This document shows, one piece after another, positions 42,925-52,649 of a stretch of DNA of 64,000 nt. Under the pieces are notes generated by a model. That model made no database searches. It was given only the letters and a program-made list of their open reading frames with translations, and was not told where the DNA came from. Source of the DNA: UBA1206 sp050953105 (GTDB lineage Bacteria; Bacillota; Clostridia; Oscillospirales; CAG-382); assembly GCA_050953105.1 (NCBI GenBank), contig JBMNMA010000004.1, forward strand, positions 620,001-684,000, read 5' to 3'. Position numbers and translations under genes: made by a program. Positions within the stretch are counted from its first letter, which is position 1. Each line of letters begins with the position of its first letter.

Positions 42925-45900
42925 ATGTCTAACAGAAAAAAGATTTCTATGGACGGCAACAATGCGGCGGCGCACGTGTCATACGCATTTACCGAAGTTG
43001 CCGGCATTTATCCCATTACCCCGTCGTCACCGATGGCGGAATATGTGGATAAATGGTCAGCGGAAGGACTGAAAAACATTTTCGGCCAGCCCGTAAGAGT
43101 GGTTGAAATGCAGTCCGAAGGAGGTGCGGCCGGCACCGTTCACGGCTCCCTTGCCGCAGGCGCTCTCACCACCACCTACACCGCATCCCAGGGGCTTCTC
43201 CTTATGATCCCCAACATGTATAAGATAGCCGGTGAACTTCTCCCCGGCGTTATACACGTTTCGGCAAGAGCTCTTGCTTCCCACGCCCTTTCCATATTCG
43301 GCGACCATTCCGACGTTATGGCCTGCCGTCAGACTGGCTTTGCCCTCCTTTGCGCAGGCAACGTTCAGGAAGTTATGGACCTTGGCGCAGTAGCCCACCT
43401 TGCCGCTATAAAGGGCAGAGTTCCCTTTTTACACTTCTTTGACGGTTTCCGTACCTCCCACGAAGTACAGAAGGTTGAAGCATGGGACTATGAAGACTTA
43501 AAAGAACTTGTTGACATGGACGCCATCCAGGCCTTCCGCGACAGAGCATTAAACCCCGAACACCCCGTTCTCCGCGGCACTGCCCAGAACCCCGACATTT
43601 TCTTCCAGGCCAGGGAAGCAAGCAACATCTACTACAACGCCGTTCCCGCCATCGTGGAAGAATACATGGATAAAATCAACGCCAAAATAGGCACCGATTA
43701 TAAGCTGTTCAACTACTACGGCGCTCCCGATGCAGATAAGGTTATCATAGCCATGGGTTCGGTATGCGACACCGCAGAAGAAACCATCGACTACCTTACC
43801 AAGAAGGGCGAAAAGGTTGGTTTGCTTAAAGTCAGACTTTACCGTCCCTTTGCCATCGACCGCTTTGTAGCCGCACTTCCCAAGACGGTTAAGAAGATTG
43901 CCGTTCTCGACCGTACCAAGGAACCCGGTGCTATAGGCGAACCCCTCTATCTCGACGTTATTACCGCCCTTAAGAACACCGAATTTGAAAACTGCCTTGT
44001 GGTTGGCGGCAGATACGGTCTCGGTTCCAAGGACACCACCCCCAGCGCAATCATTTCTGTTTACAGAAACCTTGACGCCGAAAAGCCGGTAAACAACTTC
44101 ACCATTTCCATCGAAGACGACGTAACCTTCAAGTCCCTCCCCATACTTGAAAAGGCCGACACCACTCCCGAAGGCACCGTTGCCTGCAAGTTCTGGGGCT
44201 TTGGTTCCGACGGTACCGTTGGCGCAAACAAGAACTCTATTAAGATTATCGGTGACCACACCAACAAATATATTCAGGCTTACTTTGCCTACGACTCCAA
44301 AAAGTCGGGCGGCCTTACCGTATCCCACTTAAGGTTCGGTGACAAGCCCATCAAGTCCACCTACTATGTATCCAACGCCGACTTTGTCGCCTGCCACAAC
44401 CCGGCATATGTTCACCTCTATGACATAACCGGCGACATTAAGCAAGGCGGCACCTTCCTCCTCAACTGCCAGTGGACGGCAGAAGAGCTTAACGAAAAAC
44501 TCCCCGCAAAGGTTAAGAGAGACCTTGCCAATAAAAAGGTTAACTTCTATATAGTAGACGCTATTTCCATAGCCAAATCCTTAGGCCTCGGCGGCAGAAC
44601 CAACACCGTGCTTCAATCGGCGTTCTTTAAGCTTGCCAACATCATTCCCGCTGAAGAAGCCATCGATTATATGAAAAAAGCCGCCTACAAGTCCTTTATT
44701 AAGAAGGGACAGGCTGTGGTTGACATGAACTACGCCGCCATCGATGCCGGCGTAAACGCCATGGTTAAGGTTGAAATTCCCGCCGAATGGGCAAACGCCA
44801 AGGACGAAAACACCGGCGCCAAAAAGCTTGAAGGCCGCAAGGAAGTTGTTGACTTTGTTGAAAAGATTCTCATTCCCGTTAACGCTCAGAAAGGCGATGA
44901 CCTTCCCGTTTCCGCCTTTGTTGACGCTGCCGACGGCACCTTCCCCCAGGGCTCGGCTGCATACGAAAAACGCGGCGTTGCGGTTGACGTTCCCTGCTGG
45001 AACCCCGACAACTGCATTCAGTGTAACTTCTGCTCCTATGTCTGCCCCCACGCCACCATCCGTCCCGTGGCAATTCCCGACAGCGAAGCCGATAACTATC
45101 CCGGCATGAAGCTTCTTCCCATGACCGGTATGCCCGGCTACAAGTTTGGCATAACCGTTGCCGTGCTTGACTGTATGGGATGTGGCTCCTGCGCTCAGAT
45201 CTGCCCGGGCAAGAAGGGCGAAAAGGCACTTGTTATGACACCTGCCGACACCCAGCAGGAACAGCAGCAATATTTCGAACTCAACTACAAATATATGGAC
45301 AACCCCGAAGTGCTTGCCAAGTTCAAACCCAACACCGTAAAGGGTTCACAGTTCAAGCAGCCGCTGCTTGAGTTCTCGGGTGCCTGCGGCGGATGCGGCG
45401 AAACCCCCTACGCCAAGCTTATTACCCAGCTCTACGGCGACAGGATGCTTATCGCCAACGCCACCGGCTGCTCCTCCATCTGGGGCGGTTCGGCTCCCTC
45501 CACCCCCTACACTGTAAACAAAGAAGGCAAAGGCCCCGCCTGGGCTAACTCCCTCTTTGAGGACAATGCAGAATACGGCTTCGGTATGGCCACCGCTATA
45601 AAGCAGCGTCGTGAAAAGCTTACCGAGATTATAAAAACCTTCGCCGATTCCGAATACGAACTGATTGCCGCTCCCGCTAAGGCATGGCTTGAAGTTATGG
45701 ACGACGGCGAGGCATCCAAGGAAGCTTCTGCTAAACTTATTGCCGCCCTTGAACAGGCTGAGAAAGAATGCGGATCCTGCGGCTGCGAGTTTGATCCCTT
45801 ATACAAGAAAGCCCTTGCCATGAAAGATCTGTTCGTCAAGAAATCCGTATGGATTTTCGGCGGCGACGGCTGGGCATATGACATTGGCTTCGGCGGCCTT

Positions 45901-46488
45901 GACCATGTGCTTGCAGCAGGCGAGGACGTAAATATATTCGTGTTCGACACCGAAGTATATTCCAACACCGGCGGCCAGGCCTCCAAGGCTACCCCCACCG
46001 GCTCGGTGGCTCAGTTTGCCGCTGCCGGCAAATCCACCAAGAAGAAAGACCTTGCGGCAATAGCCATGTCCTACGGCTATGTCTATGTGGCGCAGGTTGC
46101 CATGGGCGCCGACTACAATCAGTGCATCAAGGCAATAACCGAAGCTGAAAGCTACAAAGGGCCTTCACTGATAATCGCCTATGCTCCCTGTATCAACCAC
46201 GGCATTAAGAAGGGCTTGGGCACCTCCCAGCTTGAAACCAAGGCTGCCGTAGCCGCCGGCTACTGGCACACCTTCAGGTATAACCCCCTCCTTGCCGACG
46301 AAGGCAAGAACCCCTTCATCCTCGATTCCAAGGAGCCTACTGCCAATTACTTGGATTTCATTAACTCCGAATCGAGATACTCCTCCCTCAACATCTTCTT
46401 CCCCGATAGGGCCAAGGAGCTGTTTGAAAGGGCAGAGCAGGAAGCTAAGGATAAATACCTCAAGCTTAAAAAGCTTGCCGAAGGCTGA
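42925..46488 (+). CDS. nifJ: Pyruvate:ferredoxin (flavodoxin) oxidoreductase
   Basis: PFOR decarboxylates pyruvate to acetyl-CoA and reduces ferredoxin, a central step of clostridial fermentation. The single-chain 1187-residue enzyme has all domains in the usual order: I (YPITPSSPMAEYVDKW), III, the ferredoxin-like domain V with two 4Fe-4S motifs (CIQCNFCSYVCP near residue 695 and CMGCGSCAQICP near 752), and domain VI with the proximal-cluster Cys (GACGGCGETPY near 820) and the TPP-binding GDGWAYDIGFGG plus NTGGQ region near 980-1015. Strong ribosome site and codon choice rich in C-ending codons and AAG indicate high expression. Confidence 0.98.
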   Translation: MSNRKKISMDGNNAAAHVSYAFTEVAGIYPITPSSPMAEYVDKWSAEGLKNIFGQPVRVVEMQSEGGAAGTVHGSLAAGALTTTYTASQGLLLMIPNMYKIAGELLPGVIHVSARALASHALSIFGDHSDVMACRQTGFALLCAGNVQEVMDLGAVAHLAAIKGRVPFLHFFDGFRTSHEVQKVEAWDYEDLKELVDMDAIQAFRDRALNPEHPVLRGTAQNPDIFFQAREASNIYYNAVPAIVEEYMDKINAKIGTDYKLFNYYGAPDADKVIIAMGSVCDTAEETIDYLTKKGEKVGLLKVRLYRPFAIDRFVAALPKTVKKIAVLDRTKEPGAIGEPLYLDVITALKNTEFENCLVVGGRYGLGSKDTTPSAIISVYRNLDAEKPVNNFTISIEDDVTFKSLPILEKADTTPEGTVACKFWGFGSDGTVGANKNSIKIIGDHTNKYIQAYFAYDSKKSGGLTVSHLRFGDKPIKSTYYVSNADFVACHNPAYVHLYDITGDIKQGGTFLLNCQWTAEELNEKLPAKVKRDLANKKVNFYIVDAISIAKSLGLGGRTNTVLQSAFFKLANIIPAEEAIDYMKKAAYKSFIKKGQAVVDMNYAAIDAGVNAMVKVEIPAEWANAKDENTGAKKLEGRKEVVDFVEKILIPVNAQKGDDLPVSAFVDAADGTFPQGSAAYEKRGVAVDVPCWNPDNCIQCNFCSYVCPHATIRPVAIPDSEADNYPGMKLLPMTGMPGYKFGITVAVLDCMGCGSCAQICPGKKGEKALVMTPADTQQEQQQYFELNYKYMDNPEVLAKFKPNTVKGSQFKQPLLEFSGACGGCGETPYAKLITQLYGDRMLIANATGCSSIWGGSAPSTPYTVNKEGKGPAWANSLFEDNAEYGFGMATAIKQRREKLTEIIKTFADSEYELIAAPAKAWLEVMDDGEASKEASAKLIAALEQAEKECGSCGCEFDPLYKKALAMKDLFVKKSVWIFGGDGWAYDIGFGGLDHVLAAGEDVNIFVFDTEVYSNTGGQASKATPTGSVAQFAAAGKSTKKKDLAAIAMSYGYVYVAQVAMGADYNQCIKAITEAESYKGPSLIIAYAPCINHGIKKGLGTSQLETKAAVAAGYWHTFRYNPLLADEGKNPFILDSKEPTANYLDFINSESRYSSLNIFFPDRAKELFERAEQEAKDKYLKLKKLAEG

Positions 46489-46507
46489 TAACGAATAAGT
46501 AAACCCA

Positions 46508-46548
46508 TCCGCCGCATCGTGTCAACATAAGGACTGCGGTGCGGCGGA
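46508..46548 (+). terminator. Possible terminator after nifJ
   Basis: TCCGCCGCA pairs with TGCGGCGGA (9 bp, 23-base loop), followed only by a weak T-rich stretch. Confidence 0.4.
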
Positions 46549-46591
46549 GTGGGATTTGTTTATCAAATCTATGGAAAGGAACGGTGCGGCA

Positions 46592-47614
46592 ATGGGTAAA
46601 CCCGTTAAGGTTAAAAAGGAAAGTTACAGCTTTATAAACGTAATAGCGGTGGTAGCCTGCCTTGGCGTTATTGTGGTTATACTCACCGTGCTGTTTGCAA
46701 GCTACATATTCGACCGGGCCGCAAAACCGGCGGACAACCAGTCGGTCGGAGAATCATCGGCTGATGAAGTTAGCGATATTGTCAGCGGGGAAGAGACCGG
46801 CGAAGAGTCGCAAGACAACTCGCATGACGAGACCAGCTCTGAAACGTCTACCGTTATTCCGTCAGGTTACACAACCGTCACCCTTAACCAAACCGATATC
46901 CGCAAGGGCGACCTGATAATAGTCAACAACGACAAGCAGTATGACTTTTCGGTGGAAAATCCCCTTGTCAGCATTTACGAAAACCGTTCTAAAAACTATA
47001 AGCTTATTGACGGCTCCCTTCAGATTGCCGAAAAGCTTATGCCGGTGTTAAATCAGATGCTTGACGATTTGTATAACGCCGTCGGTTCGAATGCCCTCAC
47101 CATCACCGCCGCCTACCGGACTAAAGCCGAACAGCAGTCGGCCTATGACCAGGGCAAGGACACCGCCGTGGGCGGAGGCAGCGACCTTCACACCGGCTTG
47201 TCCTTCAGATGCACCATCTACCCTGCCACCGAAGGCTCGCTTACCGAGGGTAAGTTCCTTTGGCTTGCCGAAAACTGCAAAAACTATGGATTTGTCCTTC
47301 GCTATCCGGCAGGGAAGGAGTCGATAACCGGCTTTGCCGCCTCAAGTTCATCTTTCAGGTATGTGGGGAAACCTCATGCCCATCTTATGACTCTTAATGA
47401 CTATTGCCTTGAGGAGTATGTTGACTTTGTTAAGCGGTTTTCCTTTGACAACCAATACCGGGTGGACGTTGACGGCGTAACCTACGCCATCTACTACTGC
47501 CAGGCATCGGCGTCCGGCACCACAACAGTCAAGATTCCCGAAGGGGCGGAATACACCATATCCGGGGACAATTCGGCAGGGTTTATAGTAACTGCCATAA
47601 TAAATCAGGGATAA
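46592..47614 (+). CDS. VanY/M15-like protein lacking zinc ligands
   Basis: A short cytoplasmic tail, one transmembrane helix (about residues 15-40), a Ser/Glu-rich stalk (50-95), an M15B-like domain (about 130-290) and a small C-terminal domain. The fold is recognised from ITAAYRTKAEQQSAYDQG and FRYVGKPHAHLM. M15 peptidases need His and Asp in SxHxxGxAxD and Glu and His in ExxWH; here these read SDLHTGLSFR and SSSSFR, so His, Asp, Glu and His all appear lost. It is likely a non-catalytic wall-binding protein. The start is uncertain: TTG at 46556 and ATG at 46571 are alternatives; AAAGGA upstream of 46592 and a hairpin over the first option led to this choice. Confidence 0.8.
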   Translation: MGKPVKVKKESYSFINVIAVVACLGVIVVILTVLFASYIFDRAAKPADNQSVGESSADEVSDIVSGEETGEESQDNSHDETSSETSTVIPSGYTTVTLNQTDIRKGDLIIVNNDKQYDFSVENPLVSIYENRSKNYKLIDGSLQIAEKLMPVLNQMLDDLYNAVGSNALTITAAYRTKAEQQSAYDQGKDTAVGGGSDLHTGLSFRCTIYPATEGSLTEGKFLWLAENCKNYGFVLRYPAGKESITGFAASSSSFRYVGKPHAHLMTLNDYCLEEYVDFVKRFSFDNQYRVDVDGVTYAIYYCQASASGTTTVKIPEGAEYTISGDNSAGFIVTAIINQG

Positions 47615-47636
47615 AGTATATTCATTGACTTATAAC

Positions 47637-47690
47637 AACCGTCAAATCGGCACCGGCCGTAATGGCATGCGCTGCCCGAATTTGACGGTT
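47637..47690 (+). terminator. Hairpin after the VanY-like gene
   Basis: AACCGTCAAAT pairs with ATTTGACGGTT (11 bp), extended by CGG/CCG past a bulge. No U tract follows, so termination is uncertain. The rest of 47615-48183 holds no convincing gene; a 62-codon leftward frame at 47695-47883 has no support. Confidence 0.4.
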
Positions 47691-48048
47691 ATATTTACCG
47701 AAAAGAAACAAAATATTCTATTTTTCGACAAATTGCAGTTAAAAAAGCAGAGAACAAAAGTTTTGTGCGATACTGCAACATGTAGAAATATTGACTAAGA
47801 ATTTGTGCAATCTGCTTAATGCGTTTCCCCCAAATTAACAAATCTTCCCGACGCATTTCGACAATATACAGCCTTGATTTCAAAGGTTGTATATTTTTTG
47901 TTCAAAAAGGTTAAAATGCATAATTAACACAGGTGGCTTTCAAAATACGAAAAACCGCCTTTTTCCATTAGAAAGACCCTTGATTTTAGCCTGATTTCGG
48001 TTTTGGCAAAGTATATTTTTCCAGAGGCGTCGACTGGCTTGAAAATGA

Positions 48049-48082
48049 TTAACGTTAAGTTATGTCAATATGCACTAGTGCA
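48049..48082. promoter_or_regulatory. Two palindromes, candidate operator sites
   Basis: TTAACGTTAA (48049-48058) and TGCACTAGTGCA (48071-48082) are perfect palindromes about 100-135 bp upstream of the transport operon promoter. A central CG as in the first is typical of LacI-family operators. A third inverted repeat, CGGCGTTT with AAACGCCG, is at 48133-48176. No regulator gene is adjacent. Confidence 0.4.
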
Positions 48083-48183
48083 AGTTGCACACCGTAAAAC
48101 AGGCATAAGCATATGAATAAAGCGTGAACATGCGGCGTTTCGGTGTATATTGCTCAAAAAACGCCGTTTGATTATATGCACAC

Positions 48184-48212
48184 TTGACAAAATGACCATA
48201 GCAGGATATAAT
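48184..48212 (+). promoter_or_regulatory. Consensus SigA promoter of the transport operon
   Basis: TTGACA, exactly 17 bp, TATAAT: a perfect match to the housekeeping consensus, with an untranslated leader of about 70 nt before the binding-protein gene. Confidence 0.88.
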
Positions 48213-48287
48213 TTAGTATAAATATTTATGGCTTGGACTTTGTGCAGGCTAACATGAATAGCTTATTACTCTGGCAGGAGGAAATTT

Positions 48288-51200
48288 ATGAGCAAAACCA
48301 GAAAACCATTTCAAAAAGTGCTCGTCTTTGTAATGGCGTTTTTGCTGCTTGTTTCGGGAAGCGGCATTATAGGCACGGGCATTACCGCAAATGCGCTGGT
48401 GGAAAGCGTCGGCGGCTCCAAGTCGTTGGTGCGCACCTCACTTGCGGAAATTAAGAGCGTTCTGACATCACTGTCATATAACGCATACCTTGCGGAAAAT
48501 GCCGGCGTCCCTGACGCTGCAGCCGCCTTGTCCCTTGATATAATCAACTACTTTGCTAACGGCACCACCGCCACCGTAAACGTGGAAGACGGCGACAAGT
48601 ACGGTGTTGACGGCAAAGTTCTTCTTGTGGGCGATGACGGGAAAATCTCCTTCAAGGTTAACGTTCCTTCCGACGCTTTCTATAACATAGAGATCGAATA
48701 CTGGACAGGAAATGCCGAAGTGCTTGATGAGGACGGCAAAACCGTTTCAAAGGGTAAATCCACGGTTATCGAAAGAATGGTGCTTATCGATGATGCGGTT
48801 CCCTTTAAGGAAGCACGTTCGATTAAGCTTAACAGAAGCTGGATTGATACATACTACCGGCTTGACGAAAACTACAAGTTAATCTATGACGATAACGGCG
48901 AAAGGCTTACCTATACCTCCCTTGACGAGGACTTTATAAACGCGGTTGCCAACCAGGAAGAAAACACCCGTATCTTCCAGAAGGACAACAACGGCAACGA
49001 AATGAAGCCTGTCAAAACCCTTTACCCCATGTGGGTTACCACCCGTCTTTACGACGCTTCGGGGTATTCGGCCGAGCCGCTGCGTTTTGCCCTTACCGAA
49101 GGCGAACACGTTATAACTCTTACCACCGTCCGTGAGCCGGTGGCAATAAAGAGCATAACCCTTGTTCCCAAGAAAACCACCATGTCCTACAACGAATACG
49201 TTGAGTATTACAAAAACCAGGGCGCCCAGGACTACACCGGGGACAAGAAGGTTAAGGTTCAGGCGGAATATCCCACCGCCACCTCCGACAAGACCATATA
49301 CCAGTTAAACGACCGGTCTTCGGCTATCACCGAACCCCAGCACCCCTCACTCCAGCGCCTTAACTCCATCGGCTCCGACAAATGGACTTACGTGGGCCAG
49401 TGGATAGAATACAACGTAGCGGTTCCCGAAGACGGCTTTTACAATATAGTCGTCCGCTACAACCAGTCGATTATGGAAGGTATGTATGTATCCAGAAAGA
49501 TACTTATTAACGGCGTCCTTCCCTTTGAAGAGGCTTCGAGCTGCCGCTTCAATTTTGACGACGACTGGCGTGTGTCTGGCTTCTACAACGGCATGTCCGA
49601 ACTGCCGAAAGGAGAATCAGGCTACAAGTTCTACCTTAAGAAGGGTGTCAACACCATCCGCCTTGAGGTTGTTCTGGGCGATATGGCGGAAATTCTTTCC
49701 AACGTTGAAAATATACTCATCTCCGCCAACGCTTATTACAGAAAAATACTCATGCTCACCGGTCCCGAACCCGACGAATACCGTGACTACGGCTTTGAAA
49801 AGCTTATGCCCGAAGTATTAAAGGGATTAAAGAAGGCCGCTGCCGAGCTTTATGAAGTTTCCGACAAACTTACCGAAATAACCGGGGTTAAGGGAAGCAA
49901 CAACGGTACCCTTGAAAAGGTGGCTCTCATTCTTGACCGTATGGGACGCCAGCCCAGCAAGATAGCGGTAACCATGTCCACCATGAAGGACTACCTGGCC
50001 GCTCTCGGTTCCTGGCTTACCGCCACCCAGTCCCAGCCCCTTGAACTCGACTATATCGTAGTTCAGGCTGTGGACGCAAAGCTTCCCAAGGCAGAAGCAG
50101 GATTCTTTGAACGCGTATGGAATGAAATTAAGAAGTTCTTCACATCCTTCTTTGCCGACTATAACTCCATAAGCTCAACCTCCGACCTGACAAGCGAAGA
50201 GAAGAAGACCCTCGAATCGGCTTCAATAGAGGTTTGGACCTCCACCAGCCGTGAACAGGCCCAGATTATAAAGCGTCTTATCGACGACGACTTTATGCAG
50301 AAATATAATATATCGGTTAACTTGAAACTGGTTGTAGCCGGAACCCTGCTGCCGGCAACGCTGGCCGGAACCGGTCCCGACGTGGCAATGAACATTGACC
50401 AGTCCACCCCCGTCAACTACGCTATCCGTTCGGCGGTTCTCCCCCTCAACTCCACCAACCACGGCGGTTACGACTTCAACGACTTTTCCGCCTATGCCGA
50501 CAACTCTGCATATAAAGATATAATAAATAAGGTAGAAACCTTCGACGAAGTGTTCGAACGCTTCGCCCCCGCAGCCAAAACACCCATCACCCTGTATGGC
50601 GAAACCTACGCTGTTCCCGAAACCATGTCCTTCCCCATGATGTTCTACCGCAAGGACATTTTCGTGGAAACCAACCTTGAGGTTCCCAACACCTGGGATC
50701 AGTTTGTCGACTGTATAGCCAAACTTCAGGCGAAGAGCCTTAACGTAGGGTTCCCCTCCGGTCTTTCCGGAACAATGCTGCTTATGTATCAGGCAGGCGA
50801 AACCCTGTATGACGAAGGCAACTACGACCAATATCTTGATAAATATCCCGAACTTTTCGGCTATGTTGAAACCACCGGCAAATACACAAAGAACGTGTAT
50901 GAACAGACCTATGTGGACGAAGACGGCAACAAGGCTACCAGAATTGTGCCCATGACCGACGGTATGACCATAAACCTCGACTCCAACATAGCTCTTGCCT
51001 CCTTCAAAAAAGTCTGCCAGTACTTCACCATGTACGGCCTTCCCGTTTCTTATGCCCTGGCTGACCGTTTCCGTGACGGTACCATGCCTTTGGCTATAGC
51101 CGATTATGCTTCCACCTATAACACCCTTATAGTGTTCGCTCCCGAAATCACCGGACTGTGGGAATTCACCCCGCTCCCCGGCACCCTTATGGAAGACGGA

Positions 51201-51677
51201 CGTACAATTGTCAACACCACCGTTGCCTCCATTTCCACCATGATGCTTATGCGCGGCATAACCAAGGATAATGCCTTCTCCGCATGGATCTTCATGCAGT
51301 GGTGGACTTCGGCGGAAGTTCAGGCTACCTACGCCAACGAAATGGAAGCACTCCTCGGGCCTTCGGCCAAGCAGGCTACCGCAAACCTTGAGGCTCTGGC
51401 ATTAATGTCCTGGTCCAAGGACGAACTTGACAACCTTATGGCTCAGTTCAATGCGGTTGAATGCACCCCCGAATATCCGGGCAGCTACATTATCGGACGT
51501 TACACCAACTTCGCATTCCTTGATGTTTACAACAAGGATGCAGAGCCTGTAACCGAAATGCTTGAGTACATCGTTCCCATTAACAAAGAGCTGTCAAGAA
51601 AACGCTCCGAATTCGGTCTGATCACTTCGGACATGATAAGAGAAGCGGAAGCAGCCCGGAACGATAAGAATAAGTAA
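48288..51677 (+). CDS. Giant solute-binding protein with two N-terminal beta modules
   Basis: After a signal sequence (about residues 1-38, no lipobox Cys), two related modules occupy about 60-300 and 330-490. They share VNVPSDAFYNIEIEY versus VAVPEDGFYNIVVRY and VLIDDAVPFKEA versus ILINGVLPFEEA, and look like carbohydrate-binding beta sandwiches. A helical linker leads to a family-1 solute-binding protein (about 644-1129; IEVWTSTSREQAQII, YAVPETMSFPMMFYRKDIF). Typical family members have 400-550 residues, so this is a double-length fusion. The lack of a lipobox means retention must come from an uncleaved leader or partner. AGGAGG lies before the ATG. It is the first gene of the seven-gene operon. 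Confidence 0.87.
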   Translation: MSKTRKPFQKVLVFVMAFLLLVSGSGIIGTGITANALVESVGGSKSLVRTSLAEIKSVLTSLSYNAYLAENAGVPDAAAALSLDIINYFANGTTATVNVEDGDKYGVDGKVLLVGDDGKISFKVNVPSDAFYNIEIEYWTGNAEVLDEDGKTVSKGKSTVIERMVLIDDAVPFKEARSIKLNRSWIDTYYRLDENYKLIYDDNGERLTYTSLDEDFINAVANQEENTRIFQKDNNGNEMKPVKTLYPMWVTTRLYDASGYSAEPLRFALTEGEHVITLTTVREPVAIKSITLVPKKTTMSYNEYVEYYKNQGAQDYTGDKKVKVQAEYPTATSDKTIYQLNDRSSAITEPQHPSLQRLNSIGSDKWTYVGQWIEYNVAVPEDGFYNIVVRYNQSIMEGMYVSRKILINGVLPFEEASSCRFNFDDDWRVSGFYNGMSELPKGESGYKFYLKKGVNTIRLEVVLGDMAEILSNVENILISANAYYRKILMLTGPEPDEYRDYGFEKLMPEVLKGLKKAAAELYEVSDKLTEITGVKGSNNGTLEKVALILDRMGRQPSKIAVTMSTMKDYLAALGSWLTATQSQPLELDYIVVQAVDAKLPKAEAGFFERVWNEIKKFFTSFFADYNSISSTSDLTSEEKKTLESASIEVWTSTSREQAQIIKRLIDDDFMQKYNISVNLKLVVAGTLLPATLAGTGPDVAMNIDQSTPVNYAIRSAVLPLNSTNHGGYDFNDFSAYADNSAYKDIINKVETFDEVFERFAPAAKTPITLYGETYAVPETMSFPMMFYRKDIFVETNLEVPNTWDQFVDCIAKLQAKSLNVGFPSGLSGTMLLMYQAGETLYDEGNYDQYLDKYPELFGYVETTGKYTKNVYEQTYVDEDGNKATRIVPMTDGMTINLDSNIALASFKKVCQYFTMYGLPVSYALADRFRDGTMPLAIADYASTYNTLIVFAPEITGLWEFTPLPGTLMEDGRTIVNTTVASISTMMLMRGITKDNAFSAWIFMQWWTSAEVQATYANEMEALLGPSAKQATANLEALALMSWSKDELDNLMAQFNAVECTPEYPGSYIIGRYTNFAFLDVYNKDAEPVTEMLEYIVPINKELSRKRSEFGLITSDMIREAEAARNDKNK

Positions 51678-51703
51678 GCGACTTTAGCGAGGAGGATTAG
51701 GAA

Positions 51704-52648
51704 ATGGCAAAATCAAAAACCGATAAGGTCATAGTCCGCAGTGATATGACCAAACTCAGGTGGACGCTTATCCAGATGAAGAAGTATAAAGTCGCTTACC
51801 TTATGGTAGCACCATTCTTTATTCTGTTCTTCCTGTTTACGATAATACCCGTTGTATTATCGTTCCTGTTAAGCTTCACTACCTTTAACCTTCTGGAATG
51901 GCCGGAATTCATCTTCATGGACAACTACATAAGGCTGTTCCTCGATGACGAAATATTCCTTATAGCAATAAAGAACACCCTGGTGTTCGCAGCGGTAACA
52001 GGCCCCGCATCCTATTTGCTGTCCCTGTTCTTCGCATGGTTCATCAACGAATTAAGACCCAAGATAAGAGCATTGGTTACCCTGATGTTCTACGCCCCCT
52101 CCATTTCGGGAAGCGTATACCTTATCTGGACGGTGTTCTTCTCCAGCGACCAGTACGGATTTGCCAACGCATGGCTGATGAAGTTAGGCATGATAAACAA
52201 GCCCGTTCTGTGGTTCCAGGATGAAAAATACATTTTACCACTGATTATAGCCGTAGCTCTCTGGACCAGCCTTGGTACCTCATTCCTTACCCTCGTGGCA
52301 GGCTTCCAGGTTGTTGACCGGACGCTGTATGAGGCAGGCGCCGTGGACGGCATAAAGAACCGCTGGCAGGAACTCTGGTTTATAACCCTCCCCACCATGC
52401 GGCCCCAGCTTATGCTTTCGGCAATTCTGGCAATAACCGGCTCCTTCGGTTTTGGGGGAGTAATTACCGCCCTGGTTGGCTTCCCGTCACCTAACTATTG
52501 CGCCTGGACCATTGTCCACCATCTTGAAGACTATGGCGGCAGCCGCTTTGAGATGGGTTACGCATCGGCTATCGCCACCGTATTGTTCTTAATGATGATA
52601 GGCTGCAACCTACTTGTTAATAAACTCCTCAGAAAGGTAGGTTCATAA
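51704..52648 (+). CDS. Sugar ABC transporter permease, MalF type (pair 1)
   Basis: This is an inner-membrane permease of the CUT1 carbohydrate importer class, six predicted helices. The N-terminus MVAPFFILFFLFTIIPVVLS is typical, and the cytoplasmic EAA loop reads EAGAVDGIKNRWQELWFITLP near residue 210, the docking site for the ATPase. It follows the binding-protein gene by 26 bp with GAGGAGG upstream and precedes its partner by 1 bp. The sugar is unknown. Confidence 0.94.
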   Translation: MAKSKTDKVIVRSDMTKLRWTLIQMKKYKVAYLMVAPFFILFFLFTIIPVVLSFLLSFTTFNLLEWPEFIFMDNYIRLFLDDEIFLIAIKNTLVFAAVTGPASYLLSLFFAWFINELRPKIRALVTLMFYAPSISGSVYLIWTVFFSSDQYGFANAWLMKLGMINKPVLWFQDEKYILPLIIAVALWTSLGTSFLTLVAGFQVVDRTLYEAGAVDGIKNRWQELWFITLPTMRPQLMLSAILAITGSFGFGGVITALVGFPSPNYCAWTIVHHLEDYGGSRFEMGYASAIATVLFLMMIGCNLLVNKLLRKVGS

Positions 52649-52649
52649 T

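Noticed and set aside
43549..45270. Leftward frames of 259 and 229 codons inside nifJ
   Set aside because: They are mirror frames of a highly expressed gene with biased codons; no start signals and no family resemblance.
47695..47883. A 62-codon leftward frame in the gap after the VanY-like gene
   Set aside because: No good ribosome site, no promoter and no family resemblance; it lies over hairpin-rich AT-rich DNA.
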